From the NCBI RefSeq assembly GCF_018860855.1, contig NZ_JAHKQE010000044.1, forward strand, positions 62,001 to 126,000: a stretch of DNA of 64,000 bases. The letters are read 5' to 3'. This DNA comes from Amphritea atlantica. GTDB taxonomy: Bacteria > Pseudomonadota > Gammaproteobacteria > Pseudomonadales > Balneatricaceae. The position numbers and the translations under genes are program-made. Below, one piece after another: positions 8,829 to 20,305 of the stretch; the stretch's first letter is position 1, and each line of letters begins with the position of its first letter. The notes under the pieces are model-generated. The model ran no database searches. It saw nothing but the letters and a program-made list of their open reading frames with translations, and was not told the origin of the DNA.

Positions 8829-9111
8829 AAGCTTCTACACGTTCCTTAAGCTTCTGACCTGGACGAAAAGTGACCACTCGGCGTGCAGAGATAGGCACCT
8901 CTTCACCGGTTTTAGGATTTCGCCCCGGGCGTTCACGTTTATCACGCAGATCAAAATTACCAAAACCTGAGAGCTTTACCTGCTCGTTTTCAGCAAGGCT
9001 CATACGAATCTCATCAAAGAAGGCTTCCACCATCTCTTTTGCTTCGCGCTTATTCAGCCCCAGATCTTCATACAGGCGCTCAGCCATATCTGCTTTAGTC
9101 AAAGAGCCCAT
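8815..9111 (-). CDS. ihfA: Integration host factor subunit alpha
   Basis: 98 residues, the usual size. N-terminal [31 protein letters not shown] and the DNA-binding arm [33 protein letters not shown] with the intercalating Pro (GRNPKTG) are clear. With IhfB, encoded elsewhere, it bends DNA at specific sites. It lies 17 bp after pheT in the same operon, the order known from E. coli and Pseudomonas. Confidence 0.97.
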   Translation of the reverse strand: MGSLTKADMAERLYEDLGLNKREAKEMVEAFFDEIRMSLAENEQVKLSGFGNFDLRDKRERPGRNPKTGEEVPISARRVVTFRPGQKLKERVEAYEGD

Positions 9112-9128
9112 CAGAATACCCCTGTCGA

Positions 9129-11519
9129 TTACACTCTTAATGTTGCACCGAACTCATTTTTCAGTGCAGACACAACAAAATCAATGACTTCGTTGATCTC
9201 TTCATCGTTAAGAGTGCGCGAAGGATGCTGCCAGGTCAAGCCCAAAGCGATGCTTTTTTGACCAGGTTCGACACCTTTACCCTGATAAACATCGAACAGG
9301 GTCACTGCTTGAAGATATTCACCACCGTGTTTCAGCGCAACAGTGCGAAGATCTTCAAAGGCAACAGACTCATTCACTAGCAAAGCTAGATCACGACGAC
9401 TCTCTGGGAACTTAGACAAGCTGGTGAAACGTGGTAGACCACCATCCAATAGCTCGGACTGAACAATCTCAAACAGGAACACAGGACCGGTCAGACCAAG
9501 GCTCTTAACCAGCTCAGGGTGCAACGCGCCCATCAAGCCAACCGTCTTACCATTACGCTTAATTGCAGCCGATTGACCCGGATGCAGTGCCACATGACGC
9601 TCAGCTACAAAGCTGAACTGATCGGCACAACCGCCCAACGCTAACAGAGACTCAACATCCCCTTTCAGATCATAGTAATCCACTGGGGTGTTATCAGCAC
9701 TCCAACCTTCAGACTGCCGTGGGCCACAAATCAGACCCGCAACAACATTCTCCTGAATGAGCTGATCACCTTCAGGCAAGAAACGTTGACCGGTTTCAAA
9801 CAACCGCACCCGCGCTTGCTGACGGTTTTGGTTATACTGCAACGCTTTGGCTAGACCAGGCCAGATTGAGGTACGCATCACGGCCATCTCAGCAGAGATC
9901 GGATTAGCCAGTGCTTTCGCCTCATGCTTATCATCGAACTGAGCCGCTAAACCCTTTTCGATGAAGCTGTAGGTGATCGCTTCTTGATAACCCCGTCCGA
10001 CTAACTGAGCCCGAACGCGATTCAGGGTCACTTTAGACTCATCATTAGCGATCATATTCAGTTCAGCAGTGGGCACTTTAACCGGCAGATTGTTATAACC
10101 ATAAACACGCGCCAGCTCTTCAATCAGATCGACTTCAATACTGATATCAAAACGGTAAGACGGTACTGCGACAGACCACTGGCCTTCACCGCTACGTTCA
10201 ATCGTCATACCTAAGCGGGTTAGAATCTCTTCGATCTCAAGCGCAGGCATCTCAAATGCCAATACCTGATTTACTTTACTTTGACGCAACGTTACCGTGC
10301 TTGCTGTTGGTAGGTGCTCTTCTGACACCGCCTCAACCACAGGGCCAACCTCACCGCCAACGATGTCCAGCAATAGCTGGGTCGCGCGCTCAGTGGCTTT
10401 ACGTTGCAACTGCCAATCAACACCACGCTCATAGCGATGGGATGCATCGGTATGCAAACCATAGGAACGTGCCCGACCGGCAATATTAATGGGATTGAAA
10501 TAAGCGCATTCAAGGAAAATATCTTTCGATTCTGCCGTTACACCGGTTGCTTCACCACCAAAAATACCGGCCATCGCAACTGCTTTTTCTTGATCAGCAA
10601 TCACTAGCGTATTGTCGGTCAATGTAACTTCATTACCATCCAACAAGGTTAACTTTTCAGCGGGCTTGGCTTTACGTACGACGATGCCACCGCTGAGCTT
10701 ATTCAGATCGAAGGCATGCATCGGCTGACCCAGCTCAAGCAGCACGTAGTTGGTCACATCAACAACAGGGTCAATAGAGCGGATACCACAGCGACGCAGC
10801 TTCTCAACCATCCACAGAGGCGTTTTCGCGGTCATATCGACATTGCGAATCACTCGACCCTGATAACGAGGACACCCTTCTGGGTCTTCCAGCGTGATCG
10901 GCAAGGTATCATCGATCGTCGGTACAACAAACTCAACATCGACATAGTTAACCGGCGCTTTATTTAGCACACCCACTTCACGAGCTAAGCCCGCAATGGA
11001 CAAGCAATCACCGCGGTTAGGCGTCAGATCCACATCAATAACAGAATCATCTAAGCCTAAATAATCACGCAGATCAGTACCGACCGGCGCATCAGCGGCC
11101 AGCTCCATAATACCGGCGTGATTGTCGGAAATACCCAGCTCGTCATCCGCACAAAGCATACCGAACGATTCAACCTGACGCAGCTTAGCTTTTTTGATTT
11201 TGAAACTGCTACCATCTGGAGAGCCCAGTACTGCACCGACCTTAGCAAAGGCGGTTTTCAGTCCACCGCGGGCATTCGGCGCACCACAGACGATTTGGAA
11301 TGTTTCATTGCCATCGGTTACCTGACATACCTGCAACTTATCGGCATTAGGGTGCGGCCCAGCGGAGAGGATTTCACCCACAACAACACCGCTAAATTGA
11401 CCCGCAACCGGAATAATCTCATCGACCTCAAGACCGGCCATCGTGATCTGATCGGCAATTCCCTGTGTATCCGTTGCCGGATCAACCAGTTCACGTAACC
11501 ACTTTTCACTGAATTTCAT
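9129..11519 (-). CDS. pheT: Phenylalanine-tRNA ligase beta subunit
   Basis: 796 residues, normal for bacterial PheT. In order: an N-terminal tRNA-binding OB fold (about 40-150, [23 protein letters not shown]), the B3/B4 editing module, B5, the catalytic-like core and a C-terminal ferredoxin-fold anticodon-binding domain ([18 protein letters not shown]... to the end). It pairs with PheS as an alpha2-beta2 enzyme that charges tRNA-Phe and edits Tyr. The gap to pheS is 74 bp. Confidence 0.97.
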   Translation of the reverse strand: MKFSEKWLRELVDPATDTQGIADQITMAGLEVDEIIPVAGQFSGVVVGEILSAGPHPNADKLQVCQVTDGNETFQIVCGAPNARGGLKTAFAKVGAVLGSPDGSSFKIKKAKLRQVESFGMLCADDELGISDNHAGIMELAADAPVGTDLRDYLGLDDSVIDVDLTPNRGDCLSIAGLAREVGVLNKAPVNYVDVEFVVPTIDDTLPITLEDPEGCPRYQGRVIRNVDMTAKTPLWMVEKLRRCGIRSIDPVVDVTNYVLLELGQPMHAFDLNKLSGGIVVRKAKPAEKLTLLDGNEVTLTDNTLVIADQEKAVAMAGIFGGEATGVTAESKDIFLECAYFNPINIAGRARSYGLHTDASHRYERGVDWQLQRKATERATQLLLDIVGGEVGPVVEAVSEEHLPTASTVTLRQSKVNQVLAFEMPALEIEEILTRLGMTIERSGEGQWSVAVPSYRFDISIEVDLIEELARVYGYNNLPVKVPTAELNMIANDESKVTLNRVRAQLVGRGYQEAITYSFIEKGLAAQFDDKHEAKALANPISAEMAVMRTSIWPGLAKALQYNQNRQQARVRLFETGQRFLPEGDQLIQENVVAGLICGPRQSEGWSADNTPVDYYDLKGDVESLLALGGCADQFSFVAERHVALHPGQSAAIKRNGKTVGLMGALHPELVKSLGLTGPVFLFEIVQSELLDGGLPRFTSLSKFPESRRDLALLVNESVAFEDLRTVALKHGGEYLQAVTLFDVYQGKGVEPGQKSIALGLTWQHPSRTLNDEEINEVIDFVVSALKNEFGATLRV

Positions 11520-11593
11520 AATTCTGTTTCCGAAAATTCTTTATCTACTTTTAAACGACGTCGTTCTTTCTAAGACTCAACTCAACTGATTGC

Positions 11594-12577
<984 letters not shown>

Positions 12578-12595
12578 TTACCGCTCCAGATAAAA

Positions 12596-12625
12596 ATAGG
12601 GGAAGAGTTTGCACCCTTCCCCTAT
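12596..12625 (-). terminator. Attenuator-like hairpin between rplT and pheS
   Basis: On the minus strand ataggggaag/cttcccctat make a perfect 10-bp stem with a 10-nt loop, then TTTTTATC. A smaller stem (cttacc / ggtaag) precedes it. E. coli controls pheST here through the Phe-rich pheM leader peptide. I see no Phe-rich short frame, so the mechanism may differ. Confidence 0.7.
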
Positions 12626-12661
12626 CACAACGATCAATACTTACCAGAAGGTAAGGGTGTC

Positions 12662-13015
12662 TTACAGTGCAGCTTTTGCTTTTTCAACGATAGCAGCAAA
12701 AACTTGCGCTTCGTGAACAGCCAAATCAGCCAGCACCTTACGATCGATCTCGATAGATGCTTTCTTCAGGCCAGCAATGAAGCGGCTGTAGGACAAACCA
12801 TTAATGCGGGCTGCAGCATTGATACGTGCAATCCACAGCGCGCGGAATTGACGCTTACGCTGACGACGGTCACGGTACGCATACTGACCTGCTTTAATTA
12901 CTGCCTGTTTAGCTACACGGAATACACGGCTACGAGCGCCGTAGTAACCTTTAGCTTTTTTCAGGATCTTTTTGTGACGACGGTGTGCGATGACACCACG
13001 TTTTACACGTGCCAT
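12662..13015 (-). CDS. rplT: 50S ribosomal protein L20
   Basis: 117 residues with the L20 N-terminus [20 protein letters not shown] and the globular RNA-binding half ([22 protein letters not shown]). It is needed early in 50S assembly and in E. coli represses the rpmI-rplT message by binding its leader. It lies 40 bp after rpmI. Confidence 0.98.
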   Translation of the reverse strand: MARVKRGVIAHRRHKKILKKAKGYYGARSRVFRVAKQAVIKAGQYAYRDRRQRKRQFRALWIARINAAARINGLSYSRFIAGLKKASIEIDRKVLADLAVHEAQVFAAIVEKAKAAL

Positions 13016-13055
13016 ATTACTTTCTTCCTAACTTAGAATTTGTGGTTACTACGAC

Positions 13056-13250
13056 TTAGATGTAAGGCAGCATACGACGGATCAGTTTCTGATCAGCCGC
13101 TGCAACTTGCAGCATTGGGCGAAGCTGACGCTTACGCTTAGTCGTTTTCTTAGTCAGGATGTGGCTTGTGTAAGACTGTTTGTGCTTAAAGCCCTTAGCA
13201 GTCTTTTTAAAACGTTTCGCAGCACCGCTGCAAGATTTCATTTTAGGCAT
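13056..13250 (-). CDS. rpmI: 50S ribosomal protein L35
   Basis: 64 residues from the ATG at 13250 ([14 protein letters not shown]...), preceded by a tgggga ribosome-binding site. The frame extends six codons upstream, but the family always starts at MPKMK. Very basic, typical L35. Autoregulation by L20 through the upstream leader is expected from E. coli. Confidence 0.97.
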   Translation of the reverse strand: MPKMKSCSGAAKRFKKTAKGFKHKQSYTSHILTKKTTKRKRQLRPMLQVAAADQKLIRRMLPYI

Positions 13251-13299
13251 TACTAAATCCCCACGCATTCGTTAATTATCTTTCACCCGAACAAACAAC

Positions 13300-13339
13300 A
13301 AAACCCGTATCTGGCTCACAATGAGTCAGCACGGGTTTT
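13300..13339 (-). promoter_or_regulatory. Hairpin in the infC-rpmI leader
   Basis: On the minus strand aaaacccgt ... acgggtttt is a 9-bp outer stem with an inner ctca/tgag stem, followed by a T-rich stretch. It lies between infC and rpmI, where L20 binds its mRNA in E. coli, so it may be an L20 operator or a partial terminator. Confidence 0.6.
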
Positions 13340-13353
13340 ACGCTGATGTCAGA

Positions 13354-13896
13354 CTACTTTTTCTTTTTCGGAGCTATGACCATGATCAATTGGCGGCCTT
13401 CCATTTTTGGACGCTGCTCAACGACACCCAACTCTTCCAAATCTTTTTCGATCCGGTTTAATAGCTGCATGCCTAACTCCTGGTGTGCCATTTCACGGCC
13501 GCGGTAACGTAGTGTTACCTTGACCTTATCGCCACCTTCAAGGAAACGTATCAGGTTGCGTAGTTTTACCTGATAATCCCCTACTTCCGTATTTGGACGG
13601 AATTTTACTTCCTTAACCTGCATCTGCGTCTGCTTCTTCTTAGCAGCATTCGCTTCTTTTTTCTTTTCGTACAAAAACTTACCGTAATCCATCACCTTAC
13701 AGACGATAGGATCAGAATCAGAAATTTGTACCAGGTCAAGGCCAACTTCTTGAGCCGCCTCTAGGGCGTCTTTGATAGGTACAACACCTATCTGCGTTCC
13801 ATCTGGACCAATCAACCGACACTCGCGGGCGCTGATATTCTCATTTATAGGCGGCTTATTCCGCTCATTACGCCCTCTTCTGTTATCTCGCTTGAT
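13354..13896 (-). CDS. infC: Translation initiation factor IF-3 (AUC start)
   Basis: 180 residues when started at the ATC codon at 13896, which lies 8 nt after a ttggag site and gives (M)[20 protein letters not shown], the normal IF-3 N-terminus. No ATG, GTG or TTG lies in frame before the conserved [10 protein letters not shown] segment. The TTG at 13815 would delete part of the N-terminal domain. Rare AUU/AUC/AUA starts are known for infC and let IF-3 repress its own translation. The C-terminal domain ends [16 protein letters not shown]. The gene begins 22 bp after thrS. Confidence 0.93.
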   Translation of the reverse strand: MKRDNRRGRNERNKPPINENISARECRLIGPDGTQIGVVPIKDALEAAQEVGLDLVQISDSDPIVCKVMDYGKFLYEKKKEANAAKKKQTQMQVKEVKFRPNTEVGDYQVKLRNLIRFLEGGDKVKVTLRYRGREMAHQELGMQLLNRIEKDLEELGVVEQRPKMEGRQLIMVIAPKKKK

Positions 13897-13918
13897 AGCT
13901 GTATCTCCAATCTATTAA

Positions 13919-15835
13919 TTATTCTTTGCGGCCTTTCTGAGCAACGTCCTGCTTCAGATGCTCGCAAAACTCTTCAATCGACAATGTGCCGAGATCTTCT
14001 CCGGTACGGGTACGTACTGCCACGGTACCGGTCTCTACTTCCTTATCGCCAACAACCAGCAAATAAGGAACTTTCTGAATTGTGTGCTCGCGGATTTTAA
14101 AGCCGATCTTCTCATTTCTCAAGTCCGCAGATGCAAAGAATCCAAGTTCTGTCAGTTTTTCTTCAAGTTCACGGCAATAATCGGCTTGTTTATCGGTAAT
14201 ATTCAAAATAGACACCTGATTAGGTGCCAACCAAGTCGGCAAAGCGCCGGCAAAGTTTTCAATCAGAATACCGATAAAGCGTTCAAATGACCCCAAAATA
14301 GCGCGGTGAAGCATAACAGGTGTTTCACGATCACCGGATTCATTAACATATTGCGCGCCCAAGCGACCAGGCATTGAGAAATCTACCTGTATAGTACCGC
14401 ACTGCCAGACTCGGCCCAAACAATCTTTCAGAGAAAACTCAACTTTAGGGCCGTAGAAAGCACCTTCACCCGGTAACTCATCCCAATCCAAGCCCGCCGC
14501 GTCGAGCGCATCGCCCAAAGCTTTTTCCGCTTTGTCCCAAACCTCATCGGAGCCCACCCGTTTTTCAGGGCGAGTCGATAGTTTGTAAATGATTTCGCTG
14601 AAACCAAAGTCGGCATAAACTTCATGCAAGAAATTGATAAACAACGCCACTTCATTCTGAATATCATCTTCAGCACAGAAGATATGTGCATCATCCTGTA
14701 CAAAACCACGCACCCGCATAATACCGTGCAGTGCGCCGGAAGGCTCATTCCGGTGACAGCAACCAAACTCAGCCAAACGCAACGGCAGATCGCGATAAGA
14801 GCGCAGCCCCTGATTAAACACTTGCACATGACATGGGCAGTTCATGGGCTTGATAGCGAAATCACGGTTTTCAGAGTGGGTGGTAAACATCTCTTCTGAG
14901 AATTTATCCCAGTGACCGGATTTTTCCCACAGGGTACGTTCAACCACCTGTGGCGTTTTAATCTCATTATAACTATGCTGACGCTGTTTCGTCCGCATAT
15001 ATTGCTCGATTGTTTGATACAGCTTCCAGCCATCAGCGTGCCAGAACACCATACCCGGCGCTTCTTCCTGCAAATGGAACAGATTTAACTGTTTACCCAG
15101 TTTACGGTGATCACGCTTTTCTGCTTCTTCTAAACGGTGCAGATACTCTTTAAGGTCCTTCTTATCGCCCCAAGCCGTACCATAGATACGCTGCAACATC
15201 TCATTATTTGAATCACCACGCCAATAAGCACCGGCGAGCTTCATCAGTTTGAATACTTTGATGTGCCCCGTAGAGGGTACATGAGGGCCACGACAGAGGT
15301 CGATAAACTCACCCTGAGAATAGAATGACAACTCCTGATCCGCCGGAATCGCTTCCAGCAACTCAACCTTATATTTCTCACCCTTCTCTTCAAATAGCTG
15401 TACCGCTTCGTCACGGCTCATTACCGAACGGGAAACCGGGTAGTTGGCTTTGACTAGCTCTTTCATCTTCGCTTCGATCTTCTGTAGATCATCCGGCGTA
15501 AATGGGCGTTCGTAAGCGAAGTCATAATAGAAGCCGTCGTCGATCACAGGACCAATGGTCACTTGTGCCGTCGGAAACAGCTGTTGCACAGCCATCGCCA
15601 TGAGGTGCGCACAAGAGTGACGAATCACTTCAAGGCCTTCATCATCACGAGGGGTAATAATGGCTAAGTCAGCGTCTTCGGTAATGGTGTAGGAGGTATC
15701 CACCAATTCACCATTAACTTTACCGGCTAAAGCAACTTTAGCCAGACCGGCGCCAATATCAGCGGCAACATCAAATACAGTAACGGCATTAGCAAACTCG
15801 CGCTTGCTACCATCAGGAAGGGTAATTACAGGCAT
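13919..15835 (-). CDS. thrS: Threonine-tRNA ligase
   Basis: 638 residues. Domains in order: TGS (1-62), the editing domain with the [11 protein letters not shown] zinc-like site (about 74-84), a class II catalytic core with Cys/His zinc ligands ([29 protein letters not shown]) and a C-terminal anticodon-binding domain. It is the first gene of the translation operon. E. coli ThrRS represses its own mRNA at a tRNA-like operator before the start. I could not confirm such an operator here. Confidence 0.97.
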   Translation of the reverse strand: MPVITLPDGSKREFANAVTVFDVAADIGAGLAKVALAGKVNGELVDTSYTITEDADLAIITPRDDEGLEVIRHSCAHLMAMAVQQLFPTAQVTIGPVIDDGFYYDFAYERPFTPDDLQKIEAKMKELVKANYPVSRSVMSRDEAVQLFEEKGEKYKVELLEAIPADQELSFYSQGEFIDLCRGPHVPSTGHIKVFKLMKLAGAYWRGDSNNEMLQRIYGTAWGDKKDLKEYLHRLEEAEKRDHRKLGKQLNLFHLQEEAPGMVFWHADGWKLYQTIEQYMRTKQRQHSYNEIKTPQVVERTLWEKSGHWDKFSEEMFTTHSENRDFAIKPMNCPCHVQVFNQGLRSYRDLPLRLAEFGCCHRNEPSGALHGIMRVRGFVQDDAHIFCAEDDIQNEVALFINFLHEVYADFGFSEIIYKLSTRPEKRVGSDEVWDKAEKALGDALDAAGLDWDELPGEGAFYGPKVEFSLKDCLGRVWQCGTIQVDFSMPGRLGAQYVNESGDRETPVMLHRAILGSFERFIGILIENFAGALPTWLAPNQVSILNITDKQADYCRELEEKLTELGFFASADLRNEKIGFKIREHTIQKVPYLLVVGDKEVETGTVAVRTRTGEDLGTLSIEEFCEHLKQDVAQKGRKE

Positions 15836-16175
15836 TGTCTATTCCTATCTTTTGCTCAGGGCTGACCAGTACCACAGGCCACACTGAAAGTTATCTCGCT
15901 GCTACAAACCAAGTAGCAACATTCAAGGCGGCGTATTTTACCGGAAATGACGTCACAAAGCTATTTTGAAACGGTTAAATGAACTACGGCGAGGGTGATG
16001 TTTTTTTAGAAGGCGCACCCTACCCAACGGAATTTGGTTGGTAGCGGTAAATCGCGATAAAGGTGTCGCTCGCTACAAAAAATTCAGACCTGTGGGAGGC
16101 ACTTCTAAGGGCGATTAAGCCTAATCAAAGATCAAAATGAGGCTTTATTTAAAATTTTATTCCGCGATCAACTAG
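15836..16175. other. Intergenic region: thrS promoter side and 3' side of the GntR gene
   Basis: 340 bp. It must contain the thrS promoter on the minus strand. A weak inverted repeat (gtagcgg near 16040, cgctac near 16070) is the only structure seen. No coding frame or RNA gene is recognisable. Confidence 0.5.
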
Positions 16176-16874
16176 TTAGTCGTTATCCAGATGCCGTCGG
16201 GTATAGAGGATATGTTCACTGGCGGCATGTCGGGCCGCCTCGGCATCTCGGTTCATGATGGCCTGATGAATAGCGCCGTGCTGCGCACGAATCCCTTCTG
16301 GGTAACGACCCGAGGTTTTCAGCGTCCGCGAGAGTACCCCGTAGATGGCATTAAAAAAACGGGTATAGAACAACTGACTAAAAGCGATAATCAGTAGGTG
16401 GTGGGAGGATTCCGCAATCATCATATGAAAGCGCAGATCCTCTTTCGCTTTCGCTAACGTCGTTTCCCGCTGTCCCCGCTGCTGCATCTTGCGGTATTCC
16501 GCATCCAACGCCTTTAGTTGATCATCGGTAGCACGCTGAGCTGTATAGAATGCAGCTTCTCCTTCCAGCATCGCCCTAACATCCAATACCTGCCGTTGAA
16601 ATTCAGGATTATCCCCCAACGCTTTGCCTTCACCGAGGGGCATATTGAAATGAGGCTCAAGTAGATTTTTTACCCGCGTTTTCCCGCCATGTCGAACATC
16701 AACATAGCCTTGCGCTTCCATCTGCCCTACGGCTTCTCGTACTGTTGATCGAGACACGCCAAAAGACTCCGACATCCGCCGCTGAGACATTAGCTCAGCC
16801 CCCGGCAGTAACGCGCCGGTGAACAAACTTTCTTTCAATTGCTGCAACAGATCGTCACTCAAATTCGGCTTCAT
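16176..16874 (-). CDS. GntR/FadR-family regulator of lactate utilisation (LldR/LutR-like)
   Basis: 232 residues. A GntR winged helix (about 5-70; SQRRMSESFGVSRSTVREAVGQMEAQGYVDVRHGGKTRV) precedes an all-helical FCD domain with the usual metal-binding His/Asp pattern (LRFHMMIAESSHHLL ... HGAIHQAI ... ASEHI). The gene is divergent from lutABC with 164 bp between them, so it most likely represses that operon and is released by L-lactate. A matching operator lies at 16896-16906. Confidence 0.85.
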   Translation of the reverse strand: MKPNLSDDLLQQLKESLFTGALLPGAELMSQRRMSESFGVSRSTVREAVGQMEAQGYVDVRHGGKTRVKNLLEPHFNMPLGEGKALGDNPEFQRQVLDVRAMLEGEAAFYTAQRATDDQLKALDAEYRKMQQRGQRETTLAKAKEDLRFHMMIAESSHHLLIIAFSQLFYTRFFNAIYGVLSRTLKTSGRYPEGIRAQHGAIHQAIMNRDAEAARHAASEHILYTRRHLDND

Positions 16875-16895
16875 ACAGAGATAATCCCAGGCTTT

Positions 16896-16906
16896 TGGTC
16901 AGACCA
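16896..16906. promoter_or_regulatory. Putative operator for the GntR/FCD regulator
   Basis: TGGTCAGACCA is a perfect TGGT-N3-ACCA palindrome, the core of operators bound by PdhR/LldR-type regulators. It lies 22 bp before the regulator start, in the divergent promoter region shared with lutA. Confidence 0.65.
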
Positions 16907-17038
16907 GTTTTGAGTGTAGCATTTCTTTCCTGCGCTTCATTAACTATCTTGAGTAGCAGCAACGCAATAATAAGACTTAGGCGCTGAGCAAATTTATCCT
17001 GCCCTTAAGTCAATAACGATAAAAAACGGTAACAACAA

Positions 17039-17842
17039 ATGCCAAATACATCTTCGGGCCCCCGTGTCGGCCTGTTTGTCACCTGTCTAGCGGATATGTT
17101 TCGCCCATCAGTCGCTTTCGCCACCGTCAAACTCCTAGAACAAGCAGGTTGCACCGTCGAGGTGCCTGAACGACAAACCTGCTGTGGCCAACCCGCCTTC
17201 AATTCCGGCGATCGCAAAACCACGGCAGAGATTGCCCGGCAAACGATCGATGCCTTTGATGGTTATGAGTACGTGGTCGGCCCGTCGGGTTCCTGTATCG
17301 GAATGCTGCATCAATATCCCGATCTATTTGATCCTACCGACCCCTATTTCCTACAAGCCACAGCACTGGCCGCACGATCCCACGAAATCACGTCATTCCT
17401 ATTTGATGTGTTGCGTTCCGATGCCCTTGAAGCACAATTAAAACAACTACAATTTGACCATAAGGTCACCTATCACGATTCCTGTGCTGGGCTGCGAGAG
17501 CTGGGGATTAAACAGCAGCCGCGACAACTGCTCAGTCATGTGCAGGGTGTCGAACTCGAAGAGATGGATGAAGCGGAAACCTGTTGTGGCTTTGGTGGCA
17601 CCTTCTGTGTCAAATATCCCGAAGTATCCAACCGCATGGTCTCAAATAAAACCGATAACATCAGCAACACCGGTGCCCACACCGTGCTCGGTGGTGATCT
17701 AGGTTGCCTACTAAACATGGCGGGCAAACTCAAACGAGAAGGTAAACCCGTTGAAGCTCGGCATATTGTTGAGGTATTAGCCGGTATGACCGACACCCCC
17801 GCTATTGGCGAAGCCGATTACAATCTGGCACAACAGCTTTAA
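17039..17842 (+). CDS. lutA: L-lactate utilisation protein LutA (LldE)
   Basis: 267 residues with two CCG cysteine-rich domains: CLADMFRP and CCGQPAF in the first half, CAGLRELGI and CCGFGGTFCVKYP in the second. This is the layout of LutA/LldE and glycolate oxidase GlcF C-termini. With LutB and LutC it forms an iron-sulfur complex that oxidises L-lactate to pyruvate. It lies 11 bp before lutB. No lactate permease gene lies next to it here. Confidence 0.93.
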   Translation: MPNTSSGPRVGLFVTCLADMFRPSVAFATVKLLEQAGCTVEVPERQTCCGQPAFNSGDRKTTAEIARQTIDAFDGYEYVVGPSGSCIGMLHQYPDLFDPTDPYFLQATALAARSHEITSFLFDVLRSDALEAQLKQLQFDHKVTYHDSCAGLRELGIKQQPRQLLSHVQGVELEEMDEAETCCGFGGTFCVKYPEVSNRMVSNKTDNISNTGAHTVLGGDLGCLLNMAGKLKREGKPVEARHIVEVLAGMTDTPAIGEADYNLAQQL

Positions 17843-17853
17843 GGAGCGAGACC

Positions 17854-19278
17854 ATGCAAATCAATACCCCGTTCTTTAAGCAGCGCGCCCATGATGCGTT
17901 AGCGGATGAAAACCTACAAAAAGCGTTAGCCAAGCTGAAAACAGGCTTCCCGGAAAAACGCGCCATTGCCGTCGACCGCATGCCTGAATTTGAACAGTTA
18001 CGCGATGAGGGACGTGACCTCAAAAATCATATCTTGGAACATCTCGACCTCTACCTAGAACAGTTCGAAAGTAAAGTGATCGAAAATGGCGGTCATGTTC
18101 ATTGGGCCAGAACCACTGACGATGCTAATCAGATCATTCTCGACATCTGCAAGCAGGTTGATGCCAAGACCGTGACCAAAGGTAAATCAATGGTCACCGA
18201 AGAGATCGGCTTGAATGATTTTCTTGAACAAAACGGTGTGCAGCCGATTGAAACCGACCTAGGTGAATATATCCTGCAACTGCGCCATGATCACCCCAGC
18301 CATATCATTGCCCCAGCCATTCATCTTAATTTAGAAGATGTATCCGAAGCCTTTCATGCAAATCATAACCGCCCGAAATCCAGTGATCCAGCGGTACTCA
18401 TGCAGGAAGCTCGTGAGGTTTTACGGGAAAAGTTTGTTGCCGCCGATGTCGGCATCACCGGCGCTAACTTCTGTGTCGCCGAAACCGGTTCGACCATTAT
18501 TGTCACCAACGAAGGCAACGGCGATTTAACGCAAACCCTGCCAAAAACTCATATCGTCGTCACCTCAATCGAAAAAGTCGTGCCGACACTAGAGGATATG
18601 ACGCTATTTCTGCGATTACTGGCACGCTCCGCCACTGGGCAGGAGTTTTCAGTCTACAACACGCTATCGACTGGCCCCCGTCGCGAAGGTGATCAGGACG
18701 GTCCTGAAAACTTCCATGTGGTTTTAGTCGATAACGGTCGTAGCGAAATGATCGGCACCGAATTTCAGGATATGCTGCGCTGTATCCGCTGCTCGGCCTG
18801 CATGAATCACTGCCCAGTCTATGGTGCTGTGGGTGGGCATAGTTATGGCTGGGTCTATCCAGGCCCGATGGGCTCGGTACTCACGCCGCAAATGATCGGT
18901 ATTGAGAAAGGCGGCATGTTACCTAACGCTTCTACGTTTTGCGGTAAATGCGAATCCGTCTGTCCGGTGAAAATCCCACTCCCCAAATTAATGCGCCACT
19001 GGCGTGAAGATGAGTTTGAAAAACACCTACAGCCGAAAGCCGCTCGTTATGGCTTAGCGAGCTGGGCCTTTTTGGCTAAACGTCCGGCTTTGTATAAACC
19101 CTATACCCGCATGGCCAGTTGGTTAATGAAAACCTGGGCCGGTAAAAATGGACGACTTAAAAAACTCCCCCTAGCCAGTGGCTGGACGGATTGGCGCGAT
19201 ATGCCTGCACCGCAAGGAAAAACGTTTATGCAAACGTGGAAAGAACAACAAAAAGCAAAAGCGGGAGAACAGCGATGA
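17854..19278 (+). CDS. lutB: L-lactate utilisation iron-sulfur protein LutB (LldF)
   Basis: 474 residues. The N-terminal LUD domain (about 60-300; TKGKSMVTEEIGL, GANFCVAETGS) is followed by two 4Fe-4S motifs, CIRCSACMNHCPVYG (near 309) and CGKCESVCPVKIP (near 366). It should pass electrons from lactate to the respiratory chain. A good ggagcg site precedes the ATG. The stop codon overlaps the lutC start (ATGA). Confidence 0.95.
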   Translation: MQINTPFFKQRAHDALADENLQKALAKLKTGFPEKRAIAVDRMPEFEQLRDEGRDLKNHILEHLDLYLEQFESKVIENGGHVHWARTTDDANQIILDICKQVDAKTVTKGKSMVTEEIGLNDFLEQNGVQPIETDLGEYILQLRHDHPSHIIAPAIHLNLEDVSEAFHANHNRPKSSDPAVLMQEAREVLREKFVAADVGITGANFCVAETGSTIIVTNEGNGDLTQTLPKTHIVVTSIEKVVPTLEDMTLFLRLLARSATGQEFSVYNTLSTGPRREGDQDGPENFHVVLVDNGRSEMIGTEFQDMLRCIRCSACMNHCPVYGAVGGHSYGWVYPGPMGSVLTPQMIGIEKGGMLPNASTFCGKCESVCPVKIPLPKLMRHWREDEFEKHLQPKAARYGLASWAFLAKRPALYKPYTRMASWLMKTWAGKNGRLKKLPLASGWTDWRDMPAPQGKTFMQTWKEQQKAKAGEQR

Positions 19279-19970
19279 GCTCAAACAAACGGTCTCAAAC
19301 CAGCCGCGCCGATATTTTCGCTAACATCCGTCGAGGGCTTAAACATGACATTTCAGAATCGCAGCGACAACAGGCGGTGGCCAATCGACTCTCCGACAAA
19401 GCTGACAACCTGATTCCGGCACGCTCACAACTCCCCGCCACCGAGCAGGTTGAGCTATTCAAAGTCATGGCGATAGAAGCCGCGGCAGAACTGATCGAGC
19501 TGGAGAGTATTGAGCAGGTACCTCAGGCCTGTGCCGACTGGTTGGCCGACAATCAGCTCAACGAACTGAACAGTGCCAGCAATGCTGAACTTAGCGCACT
19601 CGATTGGAGTCCGTTGGCACAGCAGCAGATCACCCGAAGCGAACGAGTCGCGCAGGCGGGTGATATTGCCAGCCTAACCTCCAGCTTTGCCGGTATCGCT
19701 GAAACCGGCACGCTAATGTTGCATTCCAGTGCACAAAGTCCGACTACACTCAACTTTCTGCCGGATAATCACCTCGTAGTGCTGCACCGTTCGGCCATTG
19801 TCGGTTGCTATGAAGAAGCATGGAAAAAACTGAGACAAACATTTGCTGCGGCACTGCCCAGAACCGTCAACATGATTACCGGCCCATCCCGTAGCGCCGA
19901 TATCGAACAAACATTACAGATGGGCGCCCATGGCCCGAAAAAACTGATTATCTTACTGATAAAGGATTAA
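19275..19970 (+). CDS. lutC: L-lactate utilisation protein LutC (LldG)
   Basis: 231 residues from the ATG at 19275, which overlaps the lutB stop and follows a gggaga site. The longer frame from 19191 reads through lutB in another frame and is not credible. One LUD domain (SLTSSFAGIAETGTLMLHSSAQSPTTLN...GPSRSADIEQTLQMGAHGPKKL). Third subunit of the LutABC complex. Confidence 0.93.
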   Translation: MSSNKRSQTSRADIFANIRRGLKHDISESQRQQAVANRLSDKADNLIPARSQLPATEQVELFKVMAIEAAAELIELESIEQVPQACADWLADNQLNELNSASNAELSALDWSPLAQQQITRSERVAQAGDIASLTSSFAGIAETGTLMLHSSAQSPTTLNFLPDNHLVVLHRSAIVGCYEEAWKKLRQTFAAALPRTVNMITGPSRSADIEQTLQMGAHGPKKLIILLIKD

Positions 19971-19978
19971 CCCCTTCT

Positions 19979-20005
19979 CTCGCTGGCCAGCACTTGGTCA
20001 GCGAG
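19979..20005 (+). terminator. Hairpin after lutC
   Basis: ctcgctggcca and tggtcagcgag form an 11-bp stem (one G-T pair) just after lutC. No T-run follows, so termination by this element alone is uncertain. The rest of the 335-bp gap to 20306 is AT-rich and shows nothing further. Confidence 0.45.
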
Positions 20006-20305
20006 TCACGCATCACAGCATTCGCCACTGTGTGCCTCATCTCAACCGCACGTTAAACGCTCACTTTAAACCTCTAGCCTCTCTTTAAACTAAAAAAATT
20101 GAAATGGCCATTGTAATAATCCCTTCCTGTTTAAAACAATTCTGAACAACAACAGCCTTAGCTAGATTTATAAAAAACAGCGAAATTCAAACAAAAAAAC
20201 CTCTAAATTAGTGTTTCTAGCACACAGATCATGGTTAGCACTCTAAAAATACGTTAAAAAGGCCCTTCGTATTCAAACTAACGACCTGACCAAAAGGATG
20301 CCTAG

